Below, piece after piece: positions 1-11,479 of a stretch of DNA of 64,000 nucleotides. The stretch lies in NCBI GenBank assembly GCA_032716605.1, contig CM064560.1, forward strand, positions 18,645,441 through 18,709,440. Reading direction: 5' to 3'. Under the pieces are notes generated by a model, which was given only the letters and a program-made list of their open reading frames with translations, was not told the origin of the DNA and did not search any database. The stretch comes from Paralithodes platypus (lineage: Eukaryota; Arthropoda; Malacostraca; Decapoda; Lithodidae). The position numbers and the translations under genes were made by a program. Positions within the stretch are counted from its first letter, which is position 1; the number at the start of each line of letters is the position of its first letter.

Positions 1-325
1 CTGGTGCTTTCCCCAACTTCACTCTTTTCATGGCTTCCCACACTTCTGACCTCCTGGTCCCCACCTCCTCCTCCACTACTTCTCTTATTCTCCCTCCCAT
101 ACCATATCCAGCTATGTTTGCTGGCTCTTCATTCCTTACATTTAGCAGCTCATTGAAGTACTCCCTCCATCTTTCGACTCGCTCTTGCTTCTTGGCTAGC
201 ATTCTCCCATTCTTATTTTTCACACCCTTACTGTTTTCCTTGCTACCTTCCCTAACTTTCTTGACTTCTTTCCAGAACAGTTTCTTACTCTCCCTCCATT
301 TTACACTCAGATTCCATCCAAATTC
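1..325 (-). mobile_element. LINE-A fragment (RTE-like), cut by window edge
   Basis: The minus strand matches the linker and early reverse-transcriptase (RT) region of the full-length LINE-A copy at 48.96-49.29 kb almost base for base. Homology stops at about 325, where an unrelated AT-rich stretch begins. The forward-strand open frame here (30-368) is only the antisense of the LINE. It is a non-functional fragment that continues out of the window to the left. Confidence 0.85.
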
Positions 326-327
326 CA

Positions 328-435
328 ATTTATGTATTGGTAGGATATTAATGTTTTCAATTGAATGAACAAATTTGATTGACTCTTATGTCATTCTATT
401 TATGTATTGGTAGGATATTGTTTTTAATTGCATCA
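328..435. repeat. Short direct repeat, two units about 69 bp apart
   Basis: A unit of about 35 bp containing TTTATGTATTGGTAGGATAT occurs near 330 and again near 399. The second unit has diverged at its right side. No function is evident. From 435 to 780 I see only AT-rich sequence and a short run with CCGGA motifs near 658-702 that may be a Tigger-type remnant. Confidence 0.6.
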
Positions 436-779
436 CATTAGAAATAAATCACAGCTTAAATAGAGACCAAATAACAATTATTTCTCTTCATTAACAAAGG
501 AGATACCTAGAAAGTACATGACAGGATAAATTAATAATTGATAACACTGCAGAAATAGGGACGAGGGGGAAAGGTCGATAGGTGCAAGCGATCAATCGAT
601 AATCAGTAGTGAAATACAAAAATATATAAGATAGAAATCTAACTTTCAGTTAGAGAACCGGACATCTCTCTCTGATTTCCGGATTTGTCCGGTTTAGTGA
701 ATACTGTATTATTCAAACTATCGGCAGATCAGGACTTTAGGCACTTACAGATCGAGTTATTTCCCCATTATTCCACTTG

Positions 780-1002
780 ATGAAGATGATGATAATGCAG
801 TTTTTAATGCTGTACACTCCCTCGATTGACAGGGCTAGGCCGTGCCCTTGTTACAGGGACTTAAACTGGACATTTACCACGAATCGCTATATACTGTACA
901 GTAGAGCTGCCCAAACTTTTGCTATCTACCGGCAAGGGATCTAACTCACGACCATTCAATCAAGTCAGACGCGCTACCGACCATGCCACGGCACGTGGGA
1001 GG
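780..1002 (-). mobile_element. tRNA-derived SINE, minus strand
   Basis: Read on the minus strand from about 1000, a tRNA-like head is visible: an A-box-like TGGTCGGTAGCGCG followed about 35 bp later by a degenerate B box, GAGTTAGATCCC. The predicted acceptor ends do not pair, so this is a SINE head or pseudo-tRNA rather than a tRNA gene. The body runs to roughly 780, but its 3' limit is uncertain. Confidence 0.45.
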
Positions 1003-2344
1003 GGTAAAATGCGGTAACTTTGGACATTTTTCGATGTTTTTTAACAATTTCTCCTGAGTGTAAACACATTATAGAGATTTAACTAGGTCAAGTGATGTAC
1101 GATGATAGTATGCCGTAATCCAGGAAGCCTCCTAAAATTATCCCCCATAAGAAGAGAGCTATCCTTATCCTAAATGATGTCCGAAGTTTGCTTGATAAGT
1201 TGAAAACTTCGGACATGTATGGATAACTTCGGACATAAAGTGTTTCTTATGGAAAATGGTTGCCAAGAAAGCTGAGATAACTTCGGACAAACGGAGGAGA
1301 ACTTCGGACCTACATTCGTGGCCTTATTTCATTCATTTTTCGGCTCCTACTATTTTATATGAATATTTTATTATTGCTGCTTATTCCTGTCCGATGTTAT
1401 AGTGGAAAATGCTCAGTCAATACTTTTAGGCCTGTATAATCAGTATAGGAGGGGGATATATACGATGTTTAACATATACAGTATTCTGTTTGGACCTGTT
1501 CTCGTTAGGCACTGAGCTCACTCCTAGAAAATATTGAGCAGGAAAAATAACCAATGCTGTCAAATCAATAACTCGAAAATTAACTAGGCCTAGTGAAAAT
1601 ATATAGGTATGTATAATATATCACTGCATATACACTTTTATGAATTTGAGCATTTTTATAGGTACAGTATAACGTATTTGTTGGTGTTTCTTTCGGCAGA
1701 TAAATTTTTTTTTGGACAAGATATATGCCTCTCCTAATTTATATATATTATATATCCAGAATTATCCTAAATACATAAATCGGTTAGCATAGTATCATAT
1801 TTTTATGGGTTTTTGGACTCAGAGAATGATTATTTGATCTTTTACCACCATGTTAATGATGTACAAGTATTATGAATGATTTTCATAGGACAAATAATAA
1901 CAAACGATTGTTTTGTTCCATGTCCGAAGTTACCATGTTCCTTTTTTAAAAGACAATCGGTTAAATGATAGTGTTCTAGCTAGAGCGTTATACAAGTGTA
2001 ACAAATTTCCTTTGGTGGATGTTGTCTCTGGTAATGTTACTACAAAATTATATCAGTCACAACATCATTCATACAAACAAATTTCTTCAGGGTGATAGAA
2101 GTTTGGCAGGGTAGCGAAAAATGTACATATTTTCGTCACATATATAATATTTTTTTAGTGTACATATACTCATGTCAGTTCCCTAGGACTTTTACATGCT
2201 CTTCCTTTGCCATTTCTCTAAACGGACCCCACAAAAAAAAACAATAAAAAGCGTTTCTATTATATAATGACAATGTCTAATTACTTATTATCGCCGATGT
2301 CCGAAGTTATGACCCAAGTCCGAAATTACCCCACTTTACGGTAC
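1003..2344. mobile_element. CGGAC-rich TIR element, copy 1
   Basis: This segment is collinear with 45,783-51,083 once that copy's insertions are removed. The imperfect TIRs are GTAAAATGCGGTAACTTTGG on the left and, on the minus strand, GTACCGTAAAGTGGGGTAA on the right. Several copies of ACTTCGGACA or its complement lie within the element, clustered at 1180-1310 and near both ends. No transposase frame is visible, so it is a non-autonomous DNA transposon. The second copy begins CAGTACCG, which is pogo/Tigger-like. Confidence 0.75.
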
Positions 2345-2351
2345 TTCGTAA

Positions 2352-4428
2352 CTCCATCTTTCCACCTCTCATTCGGTCTATCTCTCCCTCTCGTACACTC
2401 TCTTAGTCATTCTCTCGCTTCCCATACGTTCCACATGGCCGAACCATCTCATCTTTAGGGGAGGTGTGGCAGAGTGGTCTTGCCACTGGACTGGTAATCC
2501 AATGGACCCGGGTTCGAATCCCAATAATGTCAATGGGAAGATATTATTGGGATGTAATTTGTGCTGTACCTAGTATCAGTGCATTACCACAGCACACCGA
2601 AATGCCAAATAAATACCCTCATTGTTCCGTGATTAAATAGCATTGTATGAATATTCCCATATTCAAAAATATGCTACAGGGGGGCAATGCCTAGTGAGTT
2701 AATTGCTCAATAGGTGGCATTCTGAGAGTGAGGGTCTGAGCCTGGAGGATGAGACTGTGAAGCATTGAGGCGGAGCAGTTTCAGAGATGGAATTGCTTCG
2801 AGCCGTGAAGCTTCACATGTCTCACTCCCTAGACTGGAGCAAGACCTCACAGGCCTCACCGTTTTCAGCGGTAGAGTGTAAAGGCTATCAGCCTATGCCC
2901 GAGAGGGAGTAGTTGGAATATAGAAAAAAAGTGTTCCTTTTCACACTTTCCAGCACATCTACATCCACACCACACCTCTCTCGTACATCCTTCTGTCTAT
3001 CCCTCCATGTGACTCCGCACGCACTTATCAAGTAACTCATTTCCACCCCTCACTCTTGGTTTGAGTCTCTTCACCAACTTCCATGCTTCGCTCCTGTAAG
3101 TCAATGTCGGGATTACCACACTGTCATGCAAGGACTTCTTTACTTCCAAGCTGACCACCCTATTTCTTGTTACTACTTTTAGCATTCCTAAAACCCTCTT
3201 CCCCTGCTTCCCGCACTTCTTCATCCATACTCCAAGCTTTACTCAACACACTGCCCAAATACTTATATGAGCTGACATTCTCCAATACCTGACCGTTCAA
3301 CCTCACCTCACACTGTGGCTGCACCCCTTTCAAAGACCATAACCTTGCTCTTCCCCGCATTTACCTTCAGATTTAGTTTTTCACACACTGTTCCAAACAT
3401 ACTTACCAGCCCCTGCAACTCCCATTCACTATCGATCATCAAAACTGTATCATCAGCAAACAGCAGTACAGGCAACTTCCACTCGTTTCCTTCCCTTATC
3501 AGAGGTACACCAACATCCACTGCTCTTCCTTGTATTTCTTTCATGACTCTATCCATATACATATTGAACAGCCATGGGGACATCACACACCCTTGCATTA
3601 ACCCAACATTCAGATCAAAGAACTCGCTCTGCTCATTCCCCACACGTACTGACGCCTTTGCAGACTCATAAATGCTCTTCACTGCTTTCAGCAACTTGCC
3701 ATCTACTCTGTATATTCTCAGTACTTTCCACAAACCTTCTCTATCCACTGTCATAGGCCTTCTCCAAGTCCATAAAGGCAGCATACAACTTATGTCCCTT
3801 TTCCAGATATTTCTCCACAACACATTTCAGGGCAAAAATCTGATCTACGCATCCTCTTCTCTTCCTAAACCCGCCCTGCTCGTCACCTATCCATTTCTCC
3901 GTTCTTGCTCCGACTCTCTCAATCACTACCGTACCCTACTGTACACCGTCCCTACTACGCTTAGAAGACATATTCCCCAATGGTTACCACACACTCCTCT
4001 TTCCCCTTTACCTTAATATAGGGGGACTATTATGCCTGTCTTCCAGTCATCAGGTGCACTCCCCTTCTCCCATGCTAGTTTACAAATTTTCCATACCCAT
4101 TCGATCACTATCTCACCACCATACCTCAGCATTTCCCCACACACTCCATCTATTCCTGATGCTTCCCCTATCTTCACTCTTTTCACGGCTTCACACATTT
4201 CTGACCCCCACTACTTCTCTTCTTCTCCCTCCCATACCCCATCCAACTATGTTTGCTGGCTCTTCATTCCTTACATTTAGCAATTCGTTGAATTACTCCC
4301 TCCATCTTTCAACTCTCTCTTGCTTCTCGGCTATCACTCGCCCATTCCTATCTTTCACACCCTTACTACCCTCTCTTAACTTTCTAGGCCTCTTTCCAGA
4401 ACAGTTTCTTATACTCCCTCCATCCAGA
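2352..4428 (-). pseudogene. LINE-A copy, 5'-truncated, split by a SINE
   Basis: Minus-strand RTE-like LINE matching 47.63-49.27 kb. Segment 2352-2455 matches the 3' part of LINE-A, homology stops for the SINE at 2457-2930, and resumes at 2931. Recognisable protein pieces are an RT with MDLEKAYD, GLMQGCVMSPWLF and LLFADDTVLM motifs (3308-3926), a linker (4013-4198) and a C-terminal part. Frameshifts separate these pieces, so no intact product can be made. Homology stops near 4428, just before the pogo-type MITE at 4465. Confidence 0.85.
2457..2930 (+). mobile_element. tRNA-headed SINE inserted in LINE-A
   Basis: The head begins near 2461 with an A box TGGCAGAGTGG and a B box GGTTCGAATCC (near 2511), and a tRNA-like anticodon arm between them with loop CTGGTAA (anticodon position GGT). 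The acceptor stem does not pair, which argues against a functional tRNA. A body of about 400 bp follows, ending in an A-rich run near 2922-2930. It interrupts LINE-A homology exactly on both sides. I see no clean TSD. Confidence 0.65.
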
Positions 4429-4464
4429 GATACAGCAGCATACAGGCGTATTTTCATCCAAATA

Positions 4465-4927
4465 CAGTAAACCCTCGCTATCTCGGACCTCTAGAAGTCG
4501 GAAACCCGGACAACTCGGACTGGCATCGGCCTCTCGGAAAGTTCGCCGTATATCTCGGAAAATTCTGAGATGTAAGGGGAAAACTCCGAGGGCCCACATG
4601 GTCTGTCGGACAGGTGTCATATATCTCGGAAAATTCCGAGATCTAAGGGCAAATTCCGAGATCTAAGGCTACAGTGAGGTGGAGAAAGACAGTGAAATGG
4701 AGAAGGAAAGTGATATTTATAATATATGTCTGCTGGATACTGTACAGGTACTGTAATTTATCTTGAATCAACGTTGTTAGTGATAGGGAAGTCTCCGTTT
4801 TCTCTGGTGGCTCGGACTCCCTCTTCCAATTCGGACATTTTCCTCTCTTAAGTCGGACATAAGTCGGACTTCGGACATCTCGGACTGGGTCTCCCCCCAA
4901 TTAGTCCGAGATAGCGAGGGTTTACTG
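4465..4927. mobile_element. pogo/Tigger-type MITE, 463 bp
   Basis: Nearly perfect TIRs, CAGTAAACCCTCGCTATCTC at the left and its complement at the right, with the target dinucleotide TA on the left and CA (apparently mutated) on the right. The interior is rich in TCGGA motifs on both strands. There is no transposase frame. The CAGTAAACC termini and TA target are typical of Tigger/pogo non-autonomous elements. Confidence 0.85.
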
Positions 4928-4929
4928 CA

Positions 4930-5942
4930 CGCCCGGATGAGACAGTGGGCGGCAGGATTTCGTCGCCTGGGGCCTAAGAGCTAAATATACTTTGCGTTCC
5001 TATGCAGCACATGTACTATAATTAGCCTTTACTGCATTCAACTTTATATAAAAGGAGATAGATAGCATTCCTGCAAAAGCTTAAACATATAGGATTATGA
5101 GAATTTTTGCCATCCACTTTATATTTCCTTGCAACAAGCTTCCTTTTACAATACAGATGTACTTTACTGTAGACAATTCTAAAGCTAGCACACAAGTTGG
5201 GATATGTAAGCTCAAAATACTGATGAGTGGTACTAATGCACCTTCATATAGCCTCAGTAGCCACCACTGTCACTTCCTTAGGTCCTGGTGGTGAGGTCGG
5301 CCCCAAACCCATTATCGCAATATCACTGTAAGTAACCCATAAGCTATCTCATTAACAGGTATCTCGTAATAATAATTACTGTATATTATATACGGTAGTT
5401 ATCCTATTTGATTTCACTAGGTCATAGTGTTACAAACAATTGTTATGAAGGTGCAGAATCTGCTGTACAATATATTCAACAAATACCAAATATAATACTA
5501 TATTATATAAACAAATAAAACTTAGGTTTGGCTATCTTATATGGTAAATAAATAGGTTCCACCTAGTCACCTTTTTGCAAATACATGCAACAAGACACTG
5601 AATTTTATGTTAAAAGACTTAAATCTTGTCCGTCTACCTTTTTCACAATACCGGTATTCATCAGATAAAATCCCTCCCAACCTTATCTAAAACTGGAAAC
5701 AACTAACATGCCTACAGTAGAAAGGGGGCCCAATCATCTGTAGTAACTTCCCTAAACTATGTAATGGTAGGGATTCACTATTTATTTTAATGAAGTTGTG
5801 AAAGTGATTACCAAATGTACTATCGCTATTCAGAACTTTGCTAAGACATCAGAGACATGTCCCAAAGATATATATATGATTCTGTTGGTGTATGAGTGGC
5901 AAGTCCAGGGAAAAAGCAAAATATGCCTACTGAACTTGATAT
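4930..5942. other. No recognisable feature
   Basis: AT-rich sequence with scattered short open frames and stops in all frames. I recognise no protein, RNA or repeat family here. Confidence 0.5.
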
Positions 5943-5946
5943 TAAC

Positions 5947-6349
5947 CCCTTCTGTACAGCGCCCGTCATATGACGGGCGCCATTTTGGGCCTATTATGTG
6001 GTCTGGGAGTGATGCCAGCTGTTGTAGGCAGTTCTGGCAGCCCCCAACTGCAGCCCCTGATGGTCGGGCAGATACTGACACATCTCAAAGCCATGTCTGG
6101 TCTCACTGGAGCTTTACCCATGGCAAAAACAGGAACAAAAAAATTCCAATTTTCACAATTTTGGTATACATTTGCAATATAATTGCAAGATAACCAGATG
6201 TCGTAGAAAATTGATTCAGGTGTCATTGGAAAGCTCTATCATCGTACTTTCTCGGATATATACTTATAATATGCTCTGGCTCTTGCTTATGCCTGCAAAT
6301 GAGCAGGGAATTAAGGTAATTTCGGGCAATTATACCCTCCCATAAGGGG
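5947..6349. mobile_element. TTAA-flanked piggyBac-type MITE, 403 bp
   Basis: Flanked by TTAA at 5943-5946 and 6350-6353. Ends are CCCCTTCTGTACAG at the left and CCATAAGGGG at the right, giving short CCCCTT...AAGGGG inverted termini. A perfect 22 bp palindrome centred on CATATG lies at about 5961-5982. The open frames crossing it on both strands are not coding. TTAA duplication with CCC...GGG ends is the piggyBac signature. Confidence 0.75.
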
Positions 6350-6353
6350 TTAA

Positions 6354-6640
6354 ACAGTGTAATCTAAAAAAATTGTCATATACCCTGTGCTATCACTGTC
6401 CATTCTGTTGCATTTCAATTATAACCAATATACACTATGAGTGATATAGCCGTATAGTCATTATTCACTATTTTGTCGTCTTAAATTTGTAAGTTCTTTA
6501 TCTCTTCTAATGCTAAATACCGTTATTATATAAAAAATACCAAAAAATAGCCTTTGTAACAGTAAAAAATAGTGGAAAGAGCTTTTCATTTTCATATTAC
6601 AATAGAATGAAAGTATTCTACCTTAATTAAGTAAAATACA
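6354..6640. other. No recognisable feature
   Basis: AT-rich sequence without open frames of note, between two MITEs. Confidence 0.5.
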
Positions 6641-6644
6641 CAGT

Positions 6645-7437
6645 ACACTCGACCCTCGATTCTGCGGACCTCCATTCAACGGACTCAGTCAGTAAGCGGA
6701 CAATCCATCCGGATCGGACCAAAGGTCCGGTGCTTGATAGATTTGTCCGCTAAGTGGCAGGGGAATTACTCTTTGGCCTTGGCTATAGATACTCACAAAA
6801 CCTCAACTGAGCTGCTTGGATAGCGAGAATATCCCAGGTATATTTAATAAACGTATATTAACCGAGTAATCTTGAACAAACCGATTCATATCTCTTGTGT
6901 ATTGCTTCGTTTACTGGTCTGACGAGCGATCGGCGACACACACACACACACACACAGTGACTGCCGGTCCAAAACTACTTATATTATTAGCTAGCCAGAC
7001 CAAGAAATGGTCTAACCTAGCTTAGATATATATCAGGAGGCAAAAATCACTTTTACCATGTGAATGGTAAAGACTAGAATTTTCTATATCAAGTGCTTTT
7101 CGATTGAGCAAAATAATAAAAGTAGTTTTGGACCCGTGGTCACTGTGTGTGTGCGTGTGACGCGGATCGTTCGTCAGACCAGTAAACAAAGAAATATACA
7201 ATAGATATGAATCGGTTTGGTCAAGATTACTCGGTTAATATACGTTTATTAAATATACCTGGGATATTCTCGCTATCCAAGCAGCTCAGTTGAGATTTTG
7301 TGAGTATTTTATGTGCTCTATATGAAAAATATTGATTTCCGGCCCCCTTATATGAATACTATATCCAGCAATGGACTTTTCCAGGCAACGGACTAGTAAC
7401 GGTCCCATAAAGTCCGTTGTATCGAGGTTCGAGGGTA
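6645..7437. mobile_element. Tigger-like foldback element with 190 bp arms
   Basis: The termini resemble each other in inverted orientation (ACTCGACCCTCGAT at the left; the minus strand of the right end reads TACCCTCGAACCTCGAT, followed by CGGAC on both sides). Inside, 6790-6985 and 7110-7303 are long inverted arms that match at most positions, including CTCAACTGAGCTGCTTGGAT and the (AC)n run at 6937-6956. The single strand would form a large hairpin. No transposase frame is present. Confidence 0.75.
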
Positions 7438-7440
7438 GTT

Positions 7441-8637
7441 GTTGACTGGAAACAAACAATTTTGATTATCTGTTAATAGCCAAATTATTTGTGTAATAGC
7501 GTATACGACTTATCCGATATCCGGCTGGTTGACAAATCCACTACTGTACTGGGTACCTTATTATTTACACCTGCCTAAAAGTTACCACTGCAACTATTGT
7601 CCAACAACAGAAATAGCACTTTCATAAAATCCAACACCATCGCTTCCTCTTGAAAAAAGATTGCCATGGCAGTAATACTGTACCTCCAAACTAGTGGGGT
7701 TGTCTTTATGATTATCAATGACTTTATAAGATTATTACATTATACGAGCAATCGACAATAGTGCGTGGTAGTAATCTATTTTTATTAATTTCACTCCAAC
7801 ACCAAACATCTCCAATACCAAATATTTTATTCGTAAATTCTAATACAATATGTAATATTAACATATATGTGAGAAAAAATAAAGTTTGTATGATATCCCC
7901 AGACAGGCCTCCTCAGCAGTGTACCTAATGTTACCTATATCAGAAAGTAACACATAAGTTACACAAACACAAACTGTTAGTACATCACCAGTACACAGAC
8001 CATTAGTACAACACCAGTCCACACACAACACCAACAACAACACAGATGCTCGTATATATTAGTCAGATGCTGGAAGTTAGGTTAGAAAGCAACACTTAGG
8101 AATCACTTCCTCACAAACAACATCAACGCAAGACCTAATAAGTTATAGGCTATTACATACCACACACATGACAAGACAACATTTGTGATGGGTTTAACCT
8201 TAAGCAAAACCAAGCAACAATTGTTTAAAAAGCATTCCCTCCAAATTATCCATTCATCACCAATTAAATATATCATATGCAAAAGTGAAATCTATCACTA
8301 AATATTTAACATTAATTACATATATTGGTACAGTATAGAGCCTTCTTCACTAAATGTACTATAGACGTAGGTGTAGTGAGAAACCCTACTTGTGGGCTAC
8401 ATATCTAGTGAATGTAAACCAAAACCAGTGTCAAGTGCCTTAGTTGTTTTAGGAGTTCTACAGAGCTCCTATGCTGGAACACCAATCTCACTATCATCAC
8501 TATACCACTATGCACACAGTGTTACCAACAAATTAATTAATAAAACTTTATATAACGGTACTATAGTATTTTAATATCCTTTACCATAATATATTTCAAA
8601 TTTGCTACCAATATAAAGAGATAGAAAAATAAATAAA
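7441..8637. other. No gene; a short dispersed repeat
   Basis: No convincing coding sequence. The segment ATTTCACTCCAACACCAAAC at 7788-7807 recurs near 24,562 and may be the 3' tail of a SINE family. Near 7505-7545 CCGATATCCGG and a CAGTAG-like end suggest a further Tigger remnant. Confidence 0.45.
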
Positions 8638-9106
8638 TTACGGGTTTGACAACCCATAAGGGAAGGAAGGAAAAACTACTATTTATTGGTGGCTCCTGGA
8701 GTCAATGACGTAAGTGCCTATGTTAATATGGCCTCGTTCCGGGCTCCTCTGAGCCCGGGTTAACCTGGATCACGGTGGTCGAGAACCAAGATCATCATAG
8801 GGGGTACCCCTTAATCATTCCTACGGTACGTCATTGGGTTGGAGCCACTGAAAAGTAGGAAATAAAAAGAAAAGAATTAGCACAGTTTGAACACCGCGCC
8901 TACGTGTGCTCACGGTCTACCTCTGTTTCCCATACGCCTGCTAGTTGGCTGTTCCTCCCAGGAACCTTCTCTAATGTAATATCAAGTTGAGCATGTGTAT
9001 GGGAAGGGGATGGTGGGAGGGCACTCTTCATCATTGACTCCAGGAGCCACCAATAAATAGTAGTTTTTCCTTCCTTCCCTTACGAGTTGTCAAAACCGTA
9101 ATTTAT
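8638..9106. mobile_element. Foldback MITE with 70 bp TIRs
   Basis: The left arm 8638-8707 and right arm 9034-9103 are inverted copies, including AAGGGAAGGAAGGAAAAACT and TTTATTGGTGGCTCCTGGAG. The inner end TATTTATTGGTGGCTCC is itself the end of the related element at 22,290-22,617, so an older element appears to lie within the foldback. A further partial unit starting TTTATTGGTGGCTCCTTACG follows directly at 9101-9140. Confidence 0.7.
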
Positions 9107-9139
9107 TGGTGGCTCCTTACGTCAATGACGTAAGTGCCT

Positions 9140-9600
9140 AGAATATCACGACCGGTGGAGGGACCTACATAAGCTCATCACGCTAAACCGCGAGAAACTA
9201 TTATGAAGACCAAAATGTAAACTGTGACATGTGTCTAAATAGAAGAGTACTGTATAGTCGTAAGAAAAAGATGTATAAGGCGGGTACCATTAAAGAAGCC
9301 TTATCTCGGAAAGACAGAACTACTGAGGTGTGAATACTGATAATTGTATATCACAAAATTAAAATTAAAATAAAGCTATGCATTTATAGTTGCAATAACG
9401 TATCGATATTGTTATGTAATAGATCTAGTGCAGTAATAGCACTCTTGTTATCTATTCCGGGTTGTGTGTCCTGCCAACTTGTCCTGGACTTAATGTGCCC
9501 CCCCCCCTTTTTTTTCCATTTAAGGTGACAGGTAGGACGCACTTTCTATTACCTTACACCCTGGTAATAAGGCATTGAATAAACATAACCATCTACTTAA
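9140..9600. other. No recognisable feature
   Basis: AT-rich flank followed by a C10/T10 low-complexity run at 9498-9520. It may belong to the terminal part of the decayed DIRS-like element that follows, but I cannot define a boundary. Confidence 0.35.
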
Positions 9601-9689
9601 TGGCTTTGGGGGGCATGATCCTGCCCTACAGCTACAGTATGTTTGGTAATTTGGGACTTCTCCGGAAGTACCGACACATATATGGCTAG

Positions 9690-10590
9690 GGACGCATTGC
9701 TAGAGGGCCAACAGGCCCGTCTGCGTTATATCTTCCCCTGAAAACACCCATTTAGGAAAACTAATGGTAGCGGACCATATGTGCCTATCATGGGGTTTTG
9801 CGATCACCTGAGGTTCAGCTTCCTTCATTATCTTTGCAAAAGGGATGCTAACACTTTCTTTCCCCACCTTATTTGACCCTCCCGGGGGAAGCACAATTGT
9901 GTCATATTCCTAGGACTAATAGACTTAGAGTAGGTATATAGTGCATTAACAGGGAATCGAGCATGGAGTATTTTTGCTCTTGTCAAGGCAGGAATAGATA
10001 AAGGTGTGGGGAGATGTTCCTGGTGTTCCTCTTTGTGATCACTCTGGTGTAGCAGCAACATGTATAGAGTGCTCCTTAGTAGCAAAACTAGGTAGACCCT
10101 GTCATGGATGTCAGTTCTGAGACCCTTTTGCCAATGGTCTGGGTCCTTTGACAATACGCACCCACTAAGTCTCTTGTCATTTGTGGTCTCACAGGAGAAG
10201 GCCTAGACTGTAACAAAGATAGGTCCTTCGAGATTGACCATTGAAGAAGCGAATGGCGATTAGGGGCTCTGAGCTTAACACCAGCCTGCCTAACAAACCC
10301 CGCTGGTCTTTCTGGGGCAGAGATAAACTAGCACGCGTCAAGAAGGGTTTCTTTATGACGATACGTGGTTTATAAGTGTGTTAATTGTTAGCTCTTTTTA
10401 AAGTCAATTAATAAATTTAGGTGCTTCAGCGACCAGCAACCGATGGAGACTGCTGGTTTTGAACTTGCACTCCAAGGTGTAAATTGTATCAAGCGTGAAC
10501 TATCCTGTCTTAGAGTTGAAGCTGTGTATTGGCTAGTGAGTGTATCTGTGACGTCCTTGTCGCAGGATAGTAGCCATTTAGAGGATGTCC
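9690..10590 (-). pseudogene. Decayed DIRS-like tyrosine recombinase
   Basis: Minus-strand conceptual translation in changing frames gives the order expected for a DIRS tyrosine recombinase: an N-terminal helical part near 10,480-10,600, GKRVSELTSM near 10,109-10,135 (the box with the first catalytic arginine), PVNALYTY near 9,930-9,953, and KPHDRHIW...F..TG near 9,710-9,800, which corresponds to the HxxR box and the region before the tyrosine. The second arginine of HDxR appears changed and the frame is broken several times. In a live element the enzyme integrates circular DNA copies. No BLAST was possible; the assignment rests on motif order. Confidence 0.55.
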
Positions 10591-10594
10591 ATCT

Positions 10595-11000
10595 CGCAAG
10601 TGTTATATCTGTCTACGGGTTGGGGAACCCTGGTAGAGTTGTTGCCTGGATTAATGGGGAATGTTTTGGGCTAGAAAGCATATCTTTTACCCGAGTAATT
10701 CTAGAGAGAACTGGTCCGGGTAGGGACCTGTTCCTCCAAGCCAATTACAGTCGTCATCGTGTCCATCTGGTATGACATTGACCTGGAGGTCAATGATATT
10801 GCATGAAGTTTGGGAAAAATGCGGGGCTGTTAGTTCTAACTAGTTCTAGTTCTAGCTGTTAGTTCTGACTAAAGGTTGTCCATTTTCTTTGACTGATGAA
10901 CTTCAGAACGATTGATAGTGCCCCCCTATCAGATTCGAAGCGTCTGTGTCCAATCCCAAAAGTGGGAGGTGGATTTGGCCAATATGTCACTGATTACCTT
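10595..11000 (-). pseudogene. Decayed DIRS-like RNase H region
   Basis: Upstream of the recombinase on the minus strand, fragments such as TDASNLIGG (near 10,940) and MDTMTTV (near 10,755) followed by a Q...TRTSS block resemble the RNase H domain that follows the RT in DIRS elements. Stops and frameshifts interrupt it. The forward-strand open frame at 10,443-10,775 is most likely antisense to this relic. Confidence 0.45.
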
Positions 11001-11249
11001 TACTTGAGAATTTTCCCCGCAACGCCAGGGGATGTCGAATTCTCTTTGGGGTGAATAGGAGGGAATTGGGAGGTGTTAGTGGAATGGTTTTGTTGCCTGG
11101 TCAGATTAGTTCTTTTAACCTGAGGAAGTTTAGGAACCTTATCATTTTGAACTCAAAACACAGTTCCTGTTTACAGTCTTGGTATGTAATACAGTACAGT
11201 ACAGTACTGTGAATGGTTATATTTAAAGACTTTTGGCATTGGATGGATT

Positions 11250-11400
11250 TTGTTTTATAGTCTGGAGTTGTGTATCCCCGATTACTCCTGGTCTGTGGTC
11301 GGCGGGGAGGGTTCTGTGGGGGCACTCGGTTATGACCTTGGAATTGCTCGGGGCCTTGGGGCTGTTCGGCCAGGAAGCTTGGGGAACAACAACAACTCCT
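11250..11400 (+). mobile_element. 3' end of (AAC)n-tailed SINE
   Basis: Matches the 3' part of the SINE at 36,898-37,301: GGTCGGCGGGGAGGGTTCTG, GGGGCTGTTCGGCCAGG and a terminal GGGGAACAACAACAAC at 11,380-11,396. It lies inside the DIRS-like relic between the RNase H and RT parts, so it inserted after that element. Confidence 0.75.
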
Positions 11401-11479
11401 CCTACTCATTCTGCTGATTGTGTAGGAGTGAGAATTTTGATTTCTCTAAATTTATTCTGAAACCTCCTTTTATCACATG

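Noticed and set aside
30..368. Serine/leucine-rich open frame on the plus strand
   Set aside because: It is the antisense of LINE-A; the same happens at 4,054-4,470, 48,825-49,592 and 50,347-50,928.
2461..2530. tRNA-Thr gene
   Set aside because: A and B boxes and an anticodon arm are visible, but the acceptor stem does not pair and a 400 bp SINE body follows.
10443..10775. 110-codon plus-strand gene
   Set aside because: No domain recognised, and the minus strand reads as part of a DIRS-like relic, so this is most likely antisense.
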